Made by a program: the position numbers and the translations under genes
DNA from: CALGYY01 sp963678485
GTDB taxonomy: Bacteria; Bacteroidota; Bacteroidia; Bacteroidales; CAIWKO01
Assembly (NCBI GenBank): GCA_963678485.1
Contig: OY782882.1
Span: 1,922,001 to 1,986,000, forward strand
Direction of reading: 5' to 3'
DNA length: 64,000 nt
In this document: positions 1 through 7,575 of the stretch, piece after piece
Layout of the letters: each line of letters starts with the position of its first letter
Numbering within the stretch: position 1 is the stretch's first letter
Notes under the pieces: generated by a model
What the model was told of the DNA's origin: nothing
Database searches by the model: none
What the model saw: the letters and a program-made list of their open reading frames with translations, nothing else

Positions 1-1025
1 CAGCTAAGTTAATTTCGCTGGTCGATCACTACATGAAATCTGGTTACAATCAATATGCTCCAATGCAGGGAGTACCTCGTTTGCGGGAAGCCCTTTCAAA
101 AAAAGCAGAAATGGTATATGGCGTAAAATACGACCCGGGTAGTGAAATCAATATCACGGCAGGGGGAACCCAAGCCATCTACTCGGCCATTACCGCTTTT
201 ATAAAAGAAGGGGATGAAGTTATAGTGGTGGAACCCGCCTATGATTCTTATGTCCCGGGAATTCTGCTTAACGGAGGCAAACCCGTGTTTACCCAATTAA
301 AAGGACCCGATTACCACATTGATTGGGATGAGGTCAAAAGGCTGATTAGTCCGAAGACCCGCATGATAATGATTAATAGCCCGCAAAACCCTACTGGCAG
401 CGTGCTTCACGAAAATGATCTGCTTGCCCTTGATAAAATTACTAAGGGCACTGACATTCTTATAATTAGTGATGAAGTTTACGAGCATTTGATTTTTGAT
501 GGTATTCGCCACGAAAGTGTTTGCCGCTATCCTGACTTGCGTCAACGAAGCCTTGTAATTGGATCCTTTGGAAAGACCTTCCATGCAACAGGCTGGAAAA
601 TGGGTTATGTGATGGCACCTGAAAATCTCATGGCTGAATTCCGCAAGGCTCACCAATTCATTGTTTTCACCTGTAATACTCCTATTCAATACGCTCTCGC
701 AGACTTCATAGAAGATCAATCCAACTGGGATTATCTTCCGATGTTTTATCAAAAAAAACGCGACTATTTTCAGGAAATGGTCAGAAATTCGCGCTTTAAG
801 ATTATCCCCTCTTATGGCACCTACTTTCAACTCCTTGATTACAGTGCAATTTCTGATGAATCGGAGCTTGATTTTGCTCGACGCATCACGATAGAATTTG
901 GCGTGGCATCAATTCCTGTTTCGGTATTTTACAACCAGCCTATTGAGAATAAAACGCTTCGATTCTGTTTTGCAAAAAAAGAAGAAACCCTCGAAAAAGC
1001 AGCACACATCCTATGCAAGATCTAA
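1..1025 (+). CDS. PLP-dependent aminotransferase class I/II, methionine/glutamine transaminase type (5' partial)
   Basis: This is a fold-type I aminotransferase cut by the left window edge. The frame is open upstream of the first ATG at 33 and the residues there (position 3 onward) fit the family, so 33 is not the true start. Counting from that ATG, the NPTG loop is at residues 119-122, a conserved Asp/Tyr pair at D147 and Y150, and the PLP lysine at K181 in SFGKTFHATGWK. The ATGWK context is typical of the YbdL / glutamine transaminase K group, which transaminates methionine and aromatic keto acids. The gene overlaps the next one by 13 nt. That neighbour is an omega-amidase, which removes the alpha-ketoglutaramate or ketosuccinamate left when glutamine or asparagine is the amino donor. 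The inferred role is therefore reamination of 2-keto-4-methylthiobutyrate in methionine salvage. Aspartate or kynurenine aminotransferase activity is the main alternative. Confidence 0.9.
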   Translation, partial: AKLISLVDHYMKSGYNQYAPMQGVPRLREALSKKAEMVYGVKYDPGSEINITAGGTQAIYSAITAFIKEGDEVIVVEPAYDSYVPGILLNGGKPVFTQLKGPDYHIDWDEVKRLISPKTRMIMINSPQNPTGSVLHENDLLALDKITKGTDILIISDEVYEHLIFDGIRHESVCRYPDLRQRSLVIGSFGKTFHATGWKMGYVMAPENLMAEFRKAHQFIVFTCNTPIQYALADFIEDQSNWDYLPMFYQKKRDYFQEMVRNSRFKIIPSYGTYFQLLDYSAISDESELDFARRITIEFGVASIPVSVFYNQPIENKTLRFCFAKKEETLEKAAHILCKI

Positions 1026-1804
1026 ACATTTGTCTGTTACAAACAGATATTCTTTGGGAACAACGTGATGAGAATTTGCAGTTGTATTCCGCAAAATTAG
1101 GGCAGATGAAGCGTCCCTGCGACCTGATCGTTCTTCCGGAAATGTTCGCCACGGGGTTTACCATGAACAGGGATTGTGCTGAAGATGAATCTGGCCCGAC
1201 CTTGCAGTGGATGAAAGAACAGGCAAAAAAACACCAGTGTGTAATTACAGGAAGTATCATTACACTCCACGAAGGGGACCTCTACAACAGACTCTACTGG
1301 GTTCTCCCACAGGGGAATTATCAATACTACGACAAACGACACTTATTTAGATTTGGCGGGGAACACGAGTATTACGCTCCGGGCAATAGGAAGATCATTG
1401 TACAAATTAAAGATTGGAATATCTGTCCATTGATTTGCTACGACCTCCGCTTCCCGGTCTGGGCAAGGAATACATATACAAACACTGAATTTGAATATGA
1501 TTGTTTGCTCTATATCGCCAATTGGCCTGAGCGCAGAGCACATCATTGGAAAAGTCTGCTTGTTGCCCGCGCTATAGAGAACCTTAGCTATTGTATTGGG
1601 GTAAACAGGATTGGCGCTGATGGTAAGGGGCTGACTCATTGCGGAAATTCTATGGTGGTGGATCCTCAGGGAAATGTAACACTACCATTAGCAGATTCTG
1701 AGCAAGGATTAATAGAATTAGTGCTCGAACGCAAGCAATTGCTTGATTGGCGAAATCGGTTTAATGTAGCCCAGGACTGGGATCATTTCAACATCAAGGA
1801 TTGA
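1013..1804 (+). CDS. Omega-amidase, carbon-nitrogen hydrolase family (YafV/Nit2-like)
   Basis: Nitrilase-superfamily amidase of 263 residues, the usual length for YafV/Nit2. The catalytic triad is visible: E43 in VLPEMFATGF, K108 in YYDKRHLF and C142 in LICYDLRFPVW. In characterised members this enzyme hydrolyses alpha-ketoglutaramate and alpha-ketosuccinamate to 2-oxoglutarate or oxaloacetate plus ammonia. The ATG at 1013 lies inside the last codons of the aminotransferase, a 13-nt overlap that points to translational coupling. The pairing of transaminase and omega-amidase is a known arrangement that makes glutamine-dependent transamination irreversible. There is no signal peptide, so the enzyme should be cytosolic. 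The specificity is inferred from the family and the neighbour. Confidence 0.88.
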   Translation: MQDLNICLLQTDILWEQRDENLQLYSAKLGQMKRPCDLIVLPEMFATGFTMNRDCAEDESGPTLQWMKEQAKKHQCVITGSIITLHEGDLYNRLYWVLPQGNYQYYDKRHLFRFGGEHEYYAPGNRKIIVQIKDWNICPLICYDLRFPVWARNTYTNTEFEYDCLLYIANWPERRAHHWKSLLVARAIENLSYCIGVNRIGADGKGLTHCGNSMVVDPQGNVTLPLADSEQGLIELVLERKQLLDWRNRFNVAQDWDHFNIKD

Positions 1805-1842
1805 TTACAACATTCTGCTATCAATGCATCAGCGCAAATACA

Positions 1843-1872
1843 TTGATAGAATCAATTTAATGCGTAGCTTTG
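1843..1872 (+). promoter_or_regulatory. Bacteroidota-type promoter for the epimerase/aldolase/phosphatase operon
   Basis: TTG at 1843-1845 is followed after 19 nt by TAGCTTTG at 1865-1872, a full match to the TAnnTTTG -7 element. The element ends 12 nt before the ATG at 1885. An in-frame TTG at 1870 lies inside the -7 box, so it cannot be the start codon of the next gene. Confidence 0.7.
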
Positions 1873-1884
1873 TATATTGTTTTT

Positions 1885-2892
1885 ATGAAGATTTCAGCCT
1901 CTATATATTCCAGTCGCGATAAGACACTTCCTGCATTAATTCAGGAATTGGACGCATACAATGTGGATTATTTTCATGTTGATTGCATGGATGATCCGTC
2001 CGTGTTTGAGGATATTCGGAAAGTCAGAACACTAAGCAAAACGCCCATTGATTTGCATTTAATTAGTGCAGCTCCTGACAATTATACCGAACTTATCGAG
2101 AACGCAAAAGTTGAATTTGTGACACTGCAGTATGAGAATATGAAGGGTAAACCTTCGATACTTGCTGTCAAAGATGTATGTTTTGGACTTGCTCTTACCA
2201 CTGAGACTCCCGTCGAGGTCTTTGCAGAATATGCCAGTGAATGTTCATTTATTTTATTTATGACTACCACTCCTGGACAAAGTGGCGGTGTCTTCGACAG
2301 TAATACATTTCGGCGAATTCGACAATTCAGAACCATGTTCCCCGGGAAAAAAATCCACGTCGATGGTGGTATTAACGCTCAGGTTTCATTCATACTTCGC
2401 AATATGGGTGTCTATACCTCAGTCATTGGCTCCTACTTATTCAAGGGAGAATTCATTGGCTCGGCCATGATGAAGTTGCGCAGTGATAATGTAAAATCGC
2501 ATTATTTAGTCAAAGATTTCATGTTGCAACGCGACGAAATTCCTGTGATTGCTTCGGCACATGCTAATTTTCAAAATATATTACAGAGTATAGAGGATTT
2601 CAAAATGGGCTTTACCATGTTGGCTTCCGCCGATGGCCGCTTAGAAGGAATTGTAAGCAATGCAGATGTAAGAAAAGGACTTCTTAAAAATTTTCCACAT
2701 CTTGATCAACTAAATATCGATTGCATGATCAATCGAAATCCAATTTTTGTTTATGAGGATATGGAAGTGTCGGAATTACTAAATATGTTGAAAAATCTGA
2801 GCTTTCCGGTACTGTTTGTTCCTGTGGTGGATCGTTCGAAGAAAATTGTCGGAACCATCAAATTCAATAATCTTATTAAAGGGGAATCATGA
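1885..2892 (+). CDS. Ribulose-phosphate 3-epimerase-like domain fused to a KdsD-type CBS pair
   Basis: 335 residues. Residues 1-200 form a ribulose-5-phosphate 3-epimerase (TIM-barrel) domain with the metal and catalytic residues in place: H31 and D33 in FHVDCMD, H58 in DLHLI, D160 in HVDGGI, and the phosphate loop TTTPGQSGG. Residues 205-333 are two CBS motifs, each ending in a GRLEGIVSNADVRKG- or KKIVGTIKFNNL-like strand. This pair looks like the C-terminal half of arabinose-5-phosphate isomerase KdsD. Ordinary Rpe proteins are about 220 residues with no CBS domain. ATG 1885 is preferred over the in-frame TTG at 1870, which lies in the promoter. The gene overlaps the aldolase gene by 4 nt (ATGA). 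CBS pairs usually sense adenosine nucleotides, so control by ligand binding is likely. The exact sugar phosphate is unknown. Confidence 0.82.
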   Translation: MKISASIYSSRDKTLPALIQELDAYNVDYFHVDCMDDPSVFEDIRKVRTLSKTPIDLHLISAAPDNYTELIENAKVEFVTLQYENMKGKPSILAVKDVCFGLALTTETPVEVFAEYASECSFILFMTTTPGQSGGVFDSNTFRRIRQFRTMFPGKKIHVDGGINAQVSFILRNMGVYTSVIGSYLFKGEFIGSAMMKLRSDNVKSHYLVKDFMLQRDEIPVIASAHANFQNILQSIEDFKMGFTMLASADGRLEGIVSNADVRKGLLKNFPHLDQLNIDCMINRNPIFVYEDMEVSELLNMLKNLSFPVLFVPVVDRSKKIVGTIKFNNLIKGES

Positions 2893-3887
2893 TTCTTCAA
2901 TTAAAATCTACAGTTGATATAAAGACTAAAGAAGGTCTTGCCTCTGCATATGAGGCCATCATCCTTGAAAACACATCGGGTATTTTTCTCATTACACCCT
3001 CCCGCATGACTAGCGTGAAAGCTGAACATGAAAATTTCTTTGATCGTATTCTTATCTTTGATAGTGACATCCAACTGTCCTCGAAAAAATTTATTAAAGA
3101 AACGCGTGAAGTAAAATTTGGGGCAATCACTCTGGGCGGCAACACTAGAAACTGCGCATTGATCATTGGTCCGTGCGGTGTGGAATCAGAACCTCTCATC
3201 GAAGAAAGCGCAGCATTTATTAAGGAACTTGGTTTAAAAACCCTTCGGGCTGGTGCTTATAAGCCCCGTACCTCACCTTACACTTTCAGGGGAATGGGTT
3301 TGGATGGCTTAAAGTTATTAGCCAAAATGCGCGATAAATACGGTTTTGCAATTGTGACCGAAGTTCGCGATTCTACCCAAGCTGACGATGTAATTGCTTA
3401 CGCTGATGTAATTCAGATTGGCGCAAAAGCCATGTACGACCATGGCATCCTTTACAAATGCAGTAAAGCCAACAAGCCTATTCTACTTAAACGGGGATTT
3501 GGTAGTACGTTGCAGGAGTTTGTGCAAGCATCCGAGTTTATTCTATCAGGAGGAAATGATCAGGTAATGCTTTGCGAACGCGGCATTCGCACTTTCGAAA
3601 ACAAATCACGTTTTACGCTGGATCTTTGTGGCGTTGCTTATCTTAAAGAATATACTAACCTTCCAATTGTGCTCGATCCCAGTCATGCCATGGGTTACGC
3701 ATATGGTGTTCCTGATCTTGCCCGTGCCTGCATGGCGATGGATATTGATGGATTACTCATTGAAGTTCATCCCGATCCATCCATTGCCAAATCAGACGCA
3801 TCGCAACAGCTTAACCACGCCCAGTTCCGTAATCTTTATAACACACTGCAACCTATTGCAAAGGCCATAAACCGGACGATTGTATGA
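2889..3887 (+). CDS. aroF: DAHP synthase family (type I-beta) 3-deoxy-ulosonate-phosphate synthase
   Basis: 332 residues. After an N-terminal extension of about 85 residues comes the class I aldolase barrel of I-beta DAHP synthases. The metal ligands are C96 in GPCGVES, H266 in DPSHAMG, E292 in IEVHP and D303 in KSDAS. The acceptor-binding loop reads KPRTSPY (residues 125-131), the DAHP-synthase form, and not the KANRS form of Kdo8P synthase. The known reaction joins phosphoenolpyruvate and erythrose-4-phosphate into DAHP, the first step of aromatic synthesis. It overlaps both neighbours by 4 nt (ATGA), between an epimerase and a KdsC-like phosphatase. That is not a shikimate context, so a 3-deoxy-heptulosonate for a glycan is an inferred alternative. 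The N-terminal extension could be the regulatory FL domain of this subclass. Confidence 0.82.
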   Translation: MILQLKSTVDIKTKEGLASAYEAIILENTSGIFLITPSRMTSVKAEHENFFDRILIFDSDIQLSSKKFIKETREVKFGAITLGGNTRNCALIIGPCGVESEPLIEESAAFIKELGLKTLRAGAYKPRTSPYTFRGMGLDGLKLLAKMRDKYGFAIVTEVRDSTQADDVIAYADVIQIGAKAMYDHGILYKCSKANKPILLKRGFGSTLQEFVQASEFILSGGNDQVMLCERGIRTFENKSRFTLDLCGVAYLKEYTNLPIVLDPSHAMGYAYGVPDLARACMAMDIDGLLIEVHPDPSIAKSDASQQLNHAQFRNLYNTLQPIAKAINRTIV

Positions 3888-4579
3888 ACAACCTTCATAA
3901 AAATATTGTCTTTCTCAGAAAGCACCACAAACTGGATGAACTCAGTTTTATTCAGCAATGCAAGCTTACAACAAAGCTCGCTTTCATTGAAGCTGGTCAT
4001 TTAGAACCAAGTATTGATGAGTTATTGCGAATTTCTGAAGTTTTAAATATTCCGATTGAGCGTTTGGTCAGAGAAGACCTAAGCATAAGCTTTAAACAGC
4101 TGCAAAAGGCAAAGGTTTCTTTTTTAGCACTTGATATTGATGGAGTTCTTACTGATGGTGGAATGTACTATACCCAACAGGGAGATGAATTCAAAAAATT
4201 CAATGCAAAGGACGGGCTTGCGATTAAGACGCTAACCGCCTCAGGTTTGCCTGTTGGCTTCATCAGCAGCGGTATCAACGATCACATAATTAAAGACAGG
4301 GCAAAGCTACTTGGAGTAAAGCATGTTTATGTTGGGACCTGGAAAAAGCTTGAAGTGCTTGAAAAATGGTGTAAGGAGTTGAAAATTGCACTGAAAAATG
4401 TTGCATATATCGGTGATGACGTGAATGATCTCAGCGTTATTAAAAATGTTGGTCTCAGTGCCTGTCCAGCTGACGCTGTAACCAAAGTTAAAAACGCCGT
4501 TAACATTATACTTGATTCCAACGGAGGTAAAGGATGTGTTCGTGAATTTACAGAACGTTTCATTCAGCCCATTGAATAA
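3884..4579 (+). CDS. XRE-like helix-turn-helix domain fused to a KdsC-type HAD phosphatase
   Basis: 231 residues. Residues 5-68 look like an XRE helix-turn-helix, with a degenerate first helix and then the ...SIDELLRISEVLNIPIERL ending typical of the fold. From residue 78 it is a capless C0 HAD phosphatase of the KdsC type: D84 and D86 in LDIDGVLTDGG, S128/S129 in ISSG, K154/K155 in GTWKKLEVL, and D178, D179 and D182 in GDDVND. KdsC removes the phosphate from Kdo-8-P in lipopolysaccharide synthesis. Here the partner is a DAHP-type synthase, so the substrate may be a 7-carbon analogue. The fusion of a DNA-binding fold to a sugar-acid phosphatase is unusual. Whether the fold still binds DNA cannot be told from the sequence. 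Confidence 0.8.
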   Translation: MNNLHKNIVFLRKHHKLDELSFIQQCKLTTKLAFIEAGHLEPSIDELLRISEVLNIPIERLVREDLSISFKQLQKAKVSFLALDIDGVLTDGGMYYTQQGDEFKKFNAKDGLAIKTLTASGLPVGFISSGINDHIIKDRAKLLGVKHVYVGTWKKLEVLEKWCKELKIALKNVAYIGDDVNDLSVIKNVGLSACPADAVTKVKNAVNIILDSNGGKGCVREFTERFIQPIE

Positions 4580-4581
4580 AG

Positions 4582-5052
4582 ATGAGAAATATCTGGTCAT
4601 TGCTGGTACTTCTGATTCCTTTTAATGTAGTTGCACAAACCGATGCAACGCCATCTAACGGAACTATGATAATATGGTGCGATGGTCAATCCGAAACAGT
4701 TAATCCCTCCTCCTTTGCTGCCTCCAAACCAGAACCCACTTACTCGGTAGTAGAAGAAATGCCCACCTATGTGGGAGGTGAAGAAGCACGACTTAAATTT
4801 ATAAAAAAGACGTTTAAATATCCGGTCTATGCATTGGAGCATAGCATTCAGGGCACTATCCAATTATCATTTACTGTAACAAAAACAGGCTGCATTGCAA
4901 ACCCCAAGGTGCTTAAAGGACTTGGTGGTGGCTGTGATGAAGAAGCCTTACGTGTAGTGCAACAGATGCCCCGATGGAATCCGGGTATGCAGGACGGTGA
5001 GGCCGTCGCTGTTCAATATAAAATGTTCATGAATATCAATATGGTGCCTTAA
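4582..5052 (+). CDS. Secreted protein with TonB C-terminal domain
   Basis: 156 residues. It has a signal peptide of about 19 residues ending at VVAQ, then a short linker and a TonB-C domain (about residues 65-156) with the marks of the family: MPTYVGGEEARLKFI, the strand YPVYALEHSIQGTIQLSFTV, and the late WNPG turn with VAVQYKMFMNI. It lacks the uncleaved N-terminal anchor and proline-rich spacer of a working TonB, so it is not an energy transducer of the usual build. Bacteroidota encode many such stand-alone TonB-C proteins of unknown role. It begins 2 nt after the phosphatase stop, and its own stop codon lies in the loop of a terminator hairpin, so it is the last gene of this operon. Confidence 0.82.
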   Translation: MRNIWSLLVLLIPFNVVAQTDATPSNGTMIIWCDGQSETVNPSSFAASKPEPTYSVVEEMPTYVGGEEARLKFIKKTFKYPVYALEHSIQGTIQLSFTVTKTGCIANPKVLKGLGGGCDEEALRVVQQMPRWNPGMQDGEAVAVQYKMFMNINMVP

Positions 5053-5066
5053 TGGCGCTTTTTTTT
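5044..5066 (+). terminator. Intrinsic terminator overlapping the TonB-C gene stop
   Basis: The stem GTGCC (5044-5048) pairs with GGCGC (5054-5058), with one G-T pair, across the loop TTAAT. Eight Ts follow at 5059-5066. The TAA stop codon is in the loop. Confidence 0.65.
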
Positions 5067-5086
5067 GCTTCTGAAAAAATTTTTCA

Positions 5087-5116
5087 TTGTCAGATTAACA
5101 TTGTTCAGTATATTTG
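5087..5116 (+). promoter_or_regulatory. Bacteroidota-type promoter for the TetR-family gene
   Basis: TTG at 5087-5089, a 19-nt spacer, then TATATTTG at 5109-5116, a full TAnnTTTG match. It has the same geometry as the promoter at 1843-1872. The ATG is at 5143. Confidence 0.7.
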
Positions 5117-5142
5117 CAGCGTTAATTTAAAGAACCTTGTTA

Positions 5143-5733
5143 ATGGAAAAGAAAATTATTCAGGAGCAGCGGATGAAACGCTACTTCATTGAAGCCACAA
5201 AGGAACTCCTGAAAGGAGAAGGAATTCAGGTTGTTAATGTCCGTAATGTCGCCGATCGAGCCGGGTATTCCTATGCCACCTTGTACAACTATTTTAAAGA
5301 TTTGAACGAATTAATCTTTGAATGTGTAAAAGACTTTCAAGGTGAAGCCGAGGAGTTTGTAGCTTCAGCGGTTGAAAAAGCACCGCGTGGTAAAAAACGT
5401 ATTGCGGCCATTGCCAAAGCCTACACATTATTTTTTGTTGAGTACCCCGGGGTATTCGATTTGTTTTTTGTTGAAAAAATGCGAAGTCTTGGAAACAAAG
5501 GCGCAACGGCCACCCTCATTTACAACTTTCTGGATGCCTTATGTGAAGCGGATTGGGATTATCTGTGCAAACAAAAGACGATCACCACAAAGCAACGCGA
5601 AGCAAAGCAAGATCTCTTGCGCAATGCGACCACGGGCTTGTTGATCTTTTACATGAATCGTCGTACGCCAGAATCGTATACCGAATTTATTGCTCTGCTG
5701 GACAATCAAACCAAGGCTATACTTGACCTATAG
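5143..5733 (+). CDS. TetR/AcrR-family transcriptional regulator
   Basis: 196 residues from the ATG at 5143. An in-frame TTG two codons earlier is less likely. The N-terminal helix-turn-helix spans about residues 33-53, with VADRAGYSYATLYNYFKDLNELI being the classic TetR recognition segment (A..AGxSxxTxYxYF.. pattern). The remaining helices form the ligand and dimer domain, which has no recognisable signature, so the inducer cannot be named. It is a single-gene unit with its own promoter and sits between a terminator and a convergent lipoprotein gene. TetR proteins usually repress themselves or a neighbour, but no neighbouring efflux pump is present and I found no clear palindromic operator. 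Confidence 0.9.
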   Translation: MEKKIIQEQRMKRYFIEATKELLKGEGIQVVNVRNVADRAGYSYATLYNYFKDLNELIFECVKDFQGEAEEFVASAVEKAPRGKKRIAAIAKAYTLFFVEYPGVFDLFFVEKMRSLGNKGATATLIYNFLDALCEADWDYLCKQKTITTKQREAKQDLLRNATTGLLIFYMNRRTPESYTEFIALLDNQTKAILDL

Positions 5734-5813
5734 ATTCGTTGCAGTCAACCGGTATTAAGTCAAGTAAATATCCGGCACATCTGAAAAGCAATACAGTTGC
5801 TGTTAATCTGATA

Positions 5814-6782
5814 TTACTTCAGACTTTCGATGCTGGTGTTTGCCTGCTGCGGAGTAATATTGATGTAACCAAGGTCGGGCATGTAATTCTGTCCAATTGT
5901 TAAAACCCATTCAATGTATGCTTTAATCAATGCGTTGGTGGGTTTTTCCTTGGCAACAAGATATAGCGCTCTTGCAGGCGGTGTGGCCATTTTACCTGTT
6001 TCTATTGCGTTGGATATCACATTGTATTTATCAAAAAACTGCTCATTATCTTCAATAGTCCCATTACTATTCGCATCCAAGGGTAAAACATACAACCCCT
6101 CTTTTCTGAATCCTGTTTGAAGGTTATAGGCATCCATTACACTGATGTAGCCGATTGCCCCTTTTTCCTTCATTACATGAGAAAGCATTGCTGCTGACGA
6201 CTGAACTTTACTCGCTTTATATGCTAGGTCCTGACCACCAAGAAAACTCTTCCATGTATAGGCAGTACCTGAGCTATCAGAAAAAGCATAAACTTTAATT
6301 GGCTCCTTGCTGTTCCTTCCTGATACTTGTCCCCAAGTTGTGATCTTCCCTGTAAATATCGACAGCAACTTTTCTTTGCTAACACCTTTCATTACTAAAG
6401 GTTGAATTTCCGGATTATCGAAGCTGATAATTGGAACTACTCCATCCAGGGCCACTGCAACACACCAAAGCTTGGCTTCAGCGCTGTCGTTCCCCGGCTT
6501 TCTCGACATCATAGCCAGATCAATTTTGCCAGCAAGCAGCTCTTCAAGTGCTAATTGAGAGTGCTCCGAACGAACATCGAACTTTACTGCAGGATGCTCT
6601 TTAGAAAACTGTGATCCCCATTCTGCCATCATTGGATATAAGGTCTGAGAACCCGAAATCTTGATGGTTCCTGAAAGCGCCAATGTGTCCTTATTCTCCA
6701 AAGCGCGTTTATCACTTGCGTTGTTTCTGCATCCTGCAATTAAAAATGCGGAAACTAATAGAAGCACTGTCAACTTTTTCAT
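5814..6782 (-). CDS. PstS-like periplasmic phosphate-binding lipoprotein
   Basis: 322 residues from the ATG at 6782. A TTG three codons upstream also fits but is less likely. The lipoprotein signal has lipobox LIAG-C18. The mature part is a PBP-like (type II periplasmic binding) domain with PstS hallmarks: ISGSQTLYPMM near the start, ELLAGKIDLAMMSRKP in the first lobe, GKITTWGQVSGRN and SDSSGTAYTWKSFL in the phosphate loop. Such proteins deliver phosphate to the PstCAB transporter. No pst or pho genes are in the window, so it is an orphan. It could serve a distant transporter or bind another oxyanion. It is transcribed convergently to the TetR gene and divergently from the unknown pair that follows. 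Confidence 0.82.
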   Translation of the reverse strand: MKKLTVLLLVSAFLIAGCRNNASDKRALENKDTLALSGTIKISGSQTLYPMMAEWGSQFSKEHPAVKFDVRSEHSQLALEELLAGKIDLAMMSRKPGNDSAEAKLWCVAVALDGVVPIISFDNPEIQPLVMKGVSKEKLLSIFTGKITTWGQVSGRNSKEPIKVYAFSDSSGTAYTWKSFLGGQDLAYKASKVQSSAAMLSHVMKEKGAIGYISVMDAYNLQTGFRKEGLYVLPLDANSNGTIEDNEQFFDKYNVISNAIETGKMATPPARALYLVAKEKPTNALIKAYIEWVLTIGQNYMPDLGYINITPQQANTSIESLK

Positions 6783-6865
6783 CGTTTGCAAATTTTATTC
6801 GATTGCAAATTTAAGCAAAGCAGGCGAACGATAAAAAAAACCTTAGTTATGTTATTAAGAATTCT

Positions 6866-6873
6866 TACATTTG
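6866..6873 (+). promoter_or_regulatory. -7 element before the unknown gene pair
   Basis: TACATTTG matches TAnnTTTG fully and lies 31 nt before the ATG at 6905. No clear TTG is found at the usual upstream spacing, so this is a partial promoter call. Confidence 0.45.
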
Positions 6874-6904
6874 AATACACTGAACCCTAAAACCTAAAGC
6901 AGTT

Positions 6905-7564
6905 ATGTCAGACTCCTTATTAGAAGAATACAAAGCATACTACAAGACGCGGGCGGATAAGTATGCTGGCAATCCCAATTTCCCAAACTATTATGATGCG
7001 GAGTTGCGTCTCAGCGATGCAATGCAAGGCTGTGCTGTGCTTGAAGAATTCAAGGACAGAATCGGCGACTTGAATGAACGCTGTGCCAATGCACTTACAA
7101 AAGATCAGAACATCTTAGAATTAAAGCATTTTGAAAAACACAAAGAGGATGTCCGTGCACTGCTTCCAAAAAGAATTCTCGAAAAGCTGCCAAGCTGCGC
7201 CAATGTGAATGATTTAATCACCATGGTGACTGAAGAAAGTAATAAAAACATGATTGAAATCTCCTTGGATGAAGCTAATCGGTTTTTTGTTTCCGATTGG
7301 GAATATGTTGATACCGCCGAAGTTTATGCAAATGCTGTTGTCCCTGATAAGTATAAAAAGCAAATGCAGGACTGGGCAAATACGGTTCGTAAAAGTATTG
7401 CTGATGGGGCAAAAAGCACAGAAGCTGATTTGCAACATTGGAAAGAGGGCTTCAGACTGAATCCTGATGTAATCTTTGAGTATCGTCACCGTAGGTTACT
7501 TCCCTATGCTGACGAACATGTCAGAGAACAAATGGAACGTTTCAAAAAAATTATTAACCTATAA
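6905..7564 (+). CDS. Cytosolic protein of unknown function, first of an orphan pair
   Basis: 219 residues that I do not recognise. There is no signal peptide and no membrane segment. The sequence is charged and almost entirely helix-forming, with many Glu, Lys, Asp and aromatic residues. It carries a few scattered cysteines (in AMQGCAV, NERCAN and PSCANV) not arranged as a metal motif. It is 11 nt upstream of a second unknown gene in the same direction, so the two are probably co-transcribed from the -7 element at 6866. Codon use and composition look like those of neighbouring genes, so this is a real gene. No function is proposed. Confidence 0.75.
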   Translation: MSDSLLEEYKAYYKTRADKYAGNPNFPNYYDAELRLSDAMQGCAVLEEFKDRIGDLNERCANALTKDQNILELKHFEKHKEDVRALLPKRILEKLPSCANVNDLITMVTEESNKNMIEISLDEANRFFVSDWEYVDTAEVYANAVVPDKYKKQMQDWANTVRKSIADGAKSTEADLQHWKEGFRLNPDVIFEYRHRRLLPYADEHVREQMERFKKIINL

Positions 7565-7575
7565 TCCAACACACC

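Noticed and set aside
296..830. A 177-codon open frame on the minus strand over the aminotransferase
   Set aside because: It is antisense to a well-supported gene with intact PLP motifs and has no domain of its own.
2889..3887. Kdo-8-phosphate synthase (KdsA)
   Set aside because: The acceptor loop is KPRTSPY and the sequence follows the I-beta DAHP synthases, not the KANRS-type KdsA.
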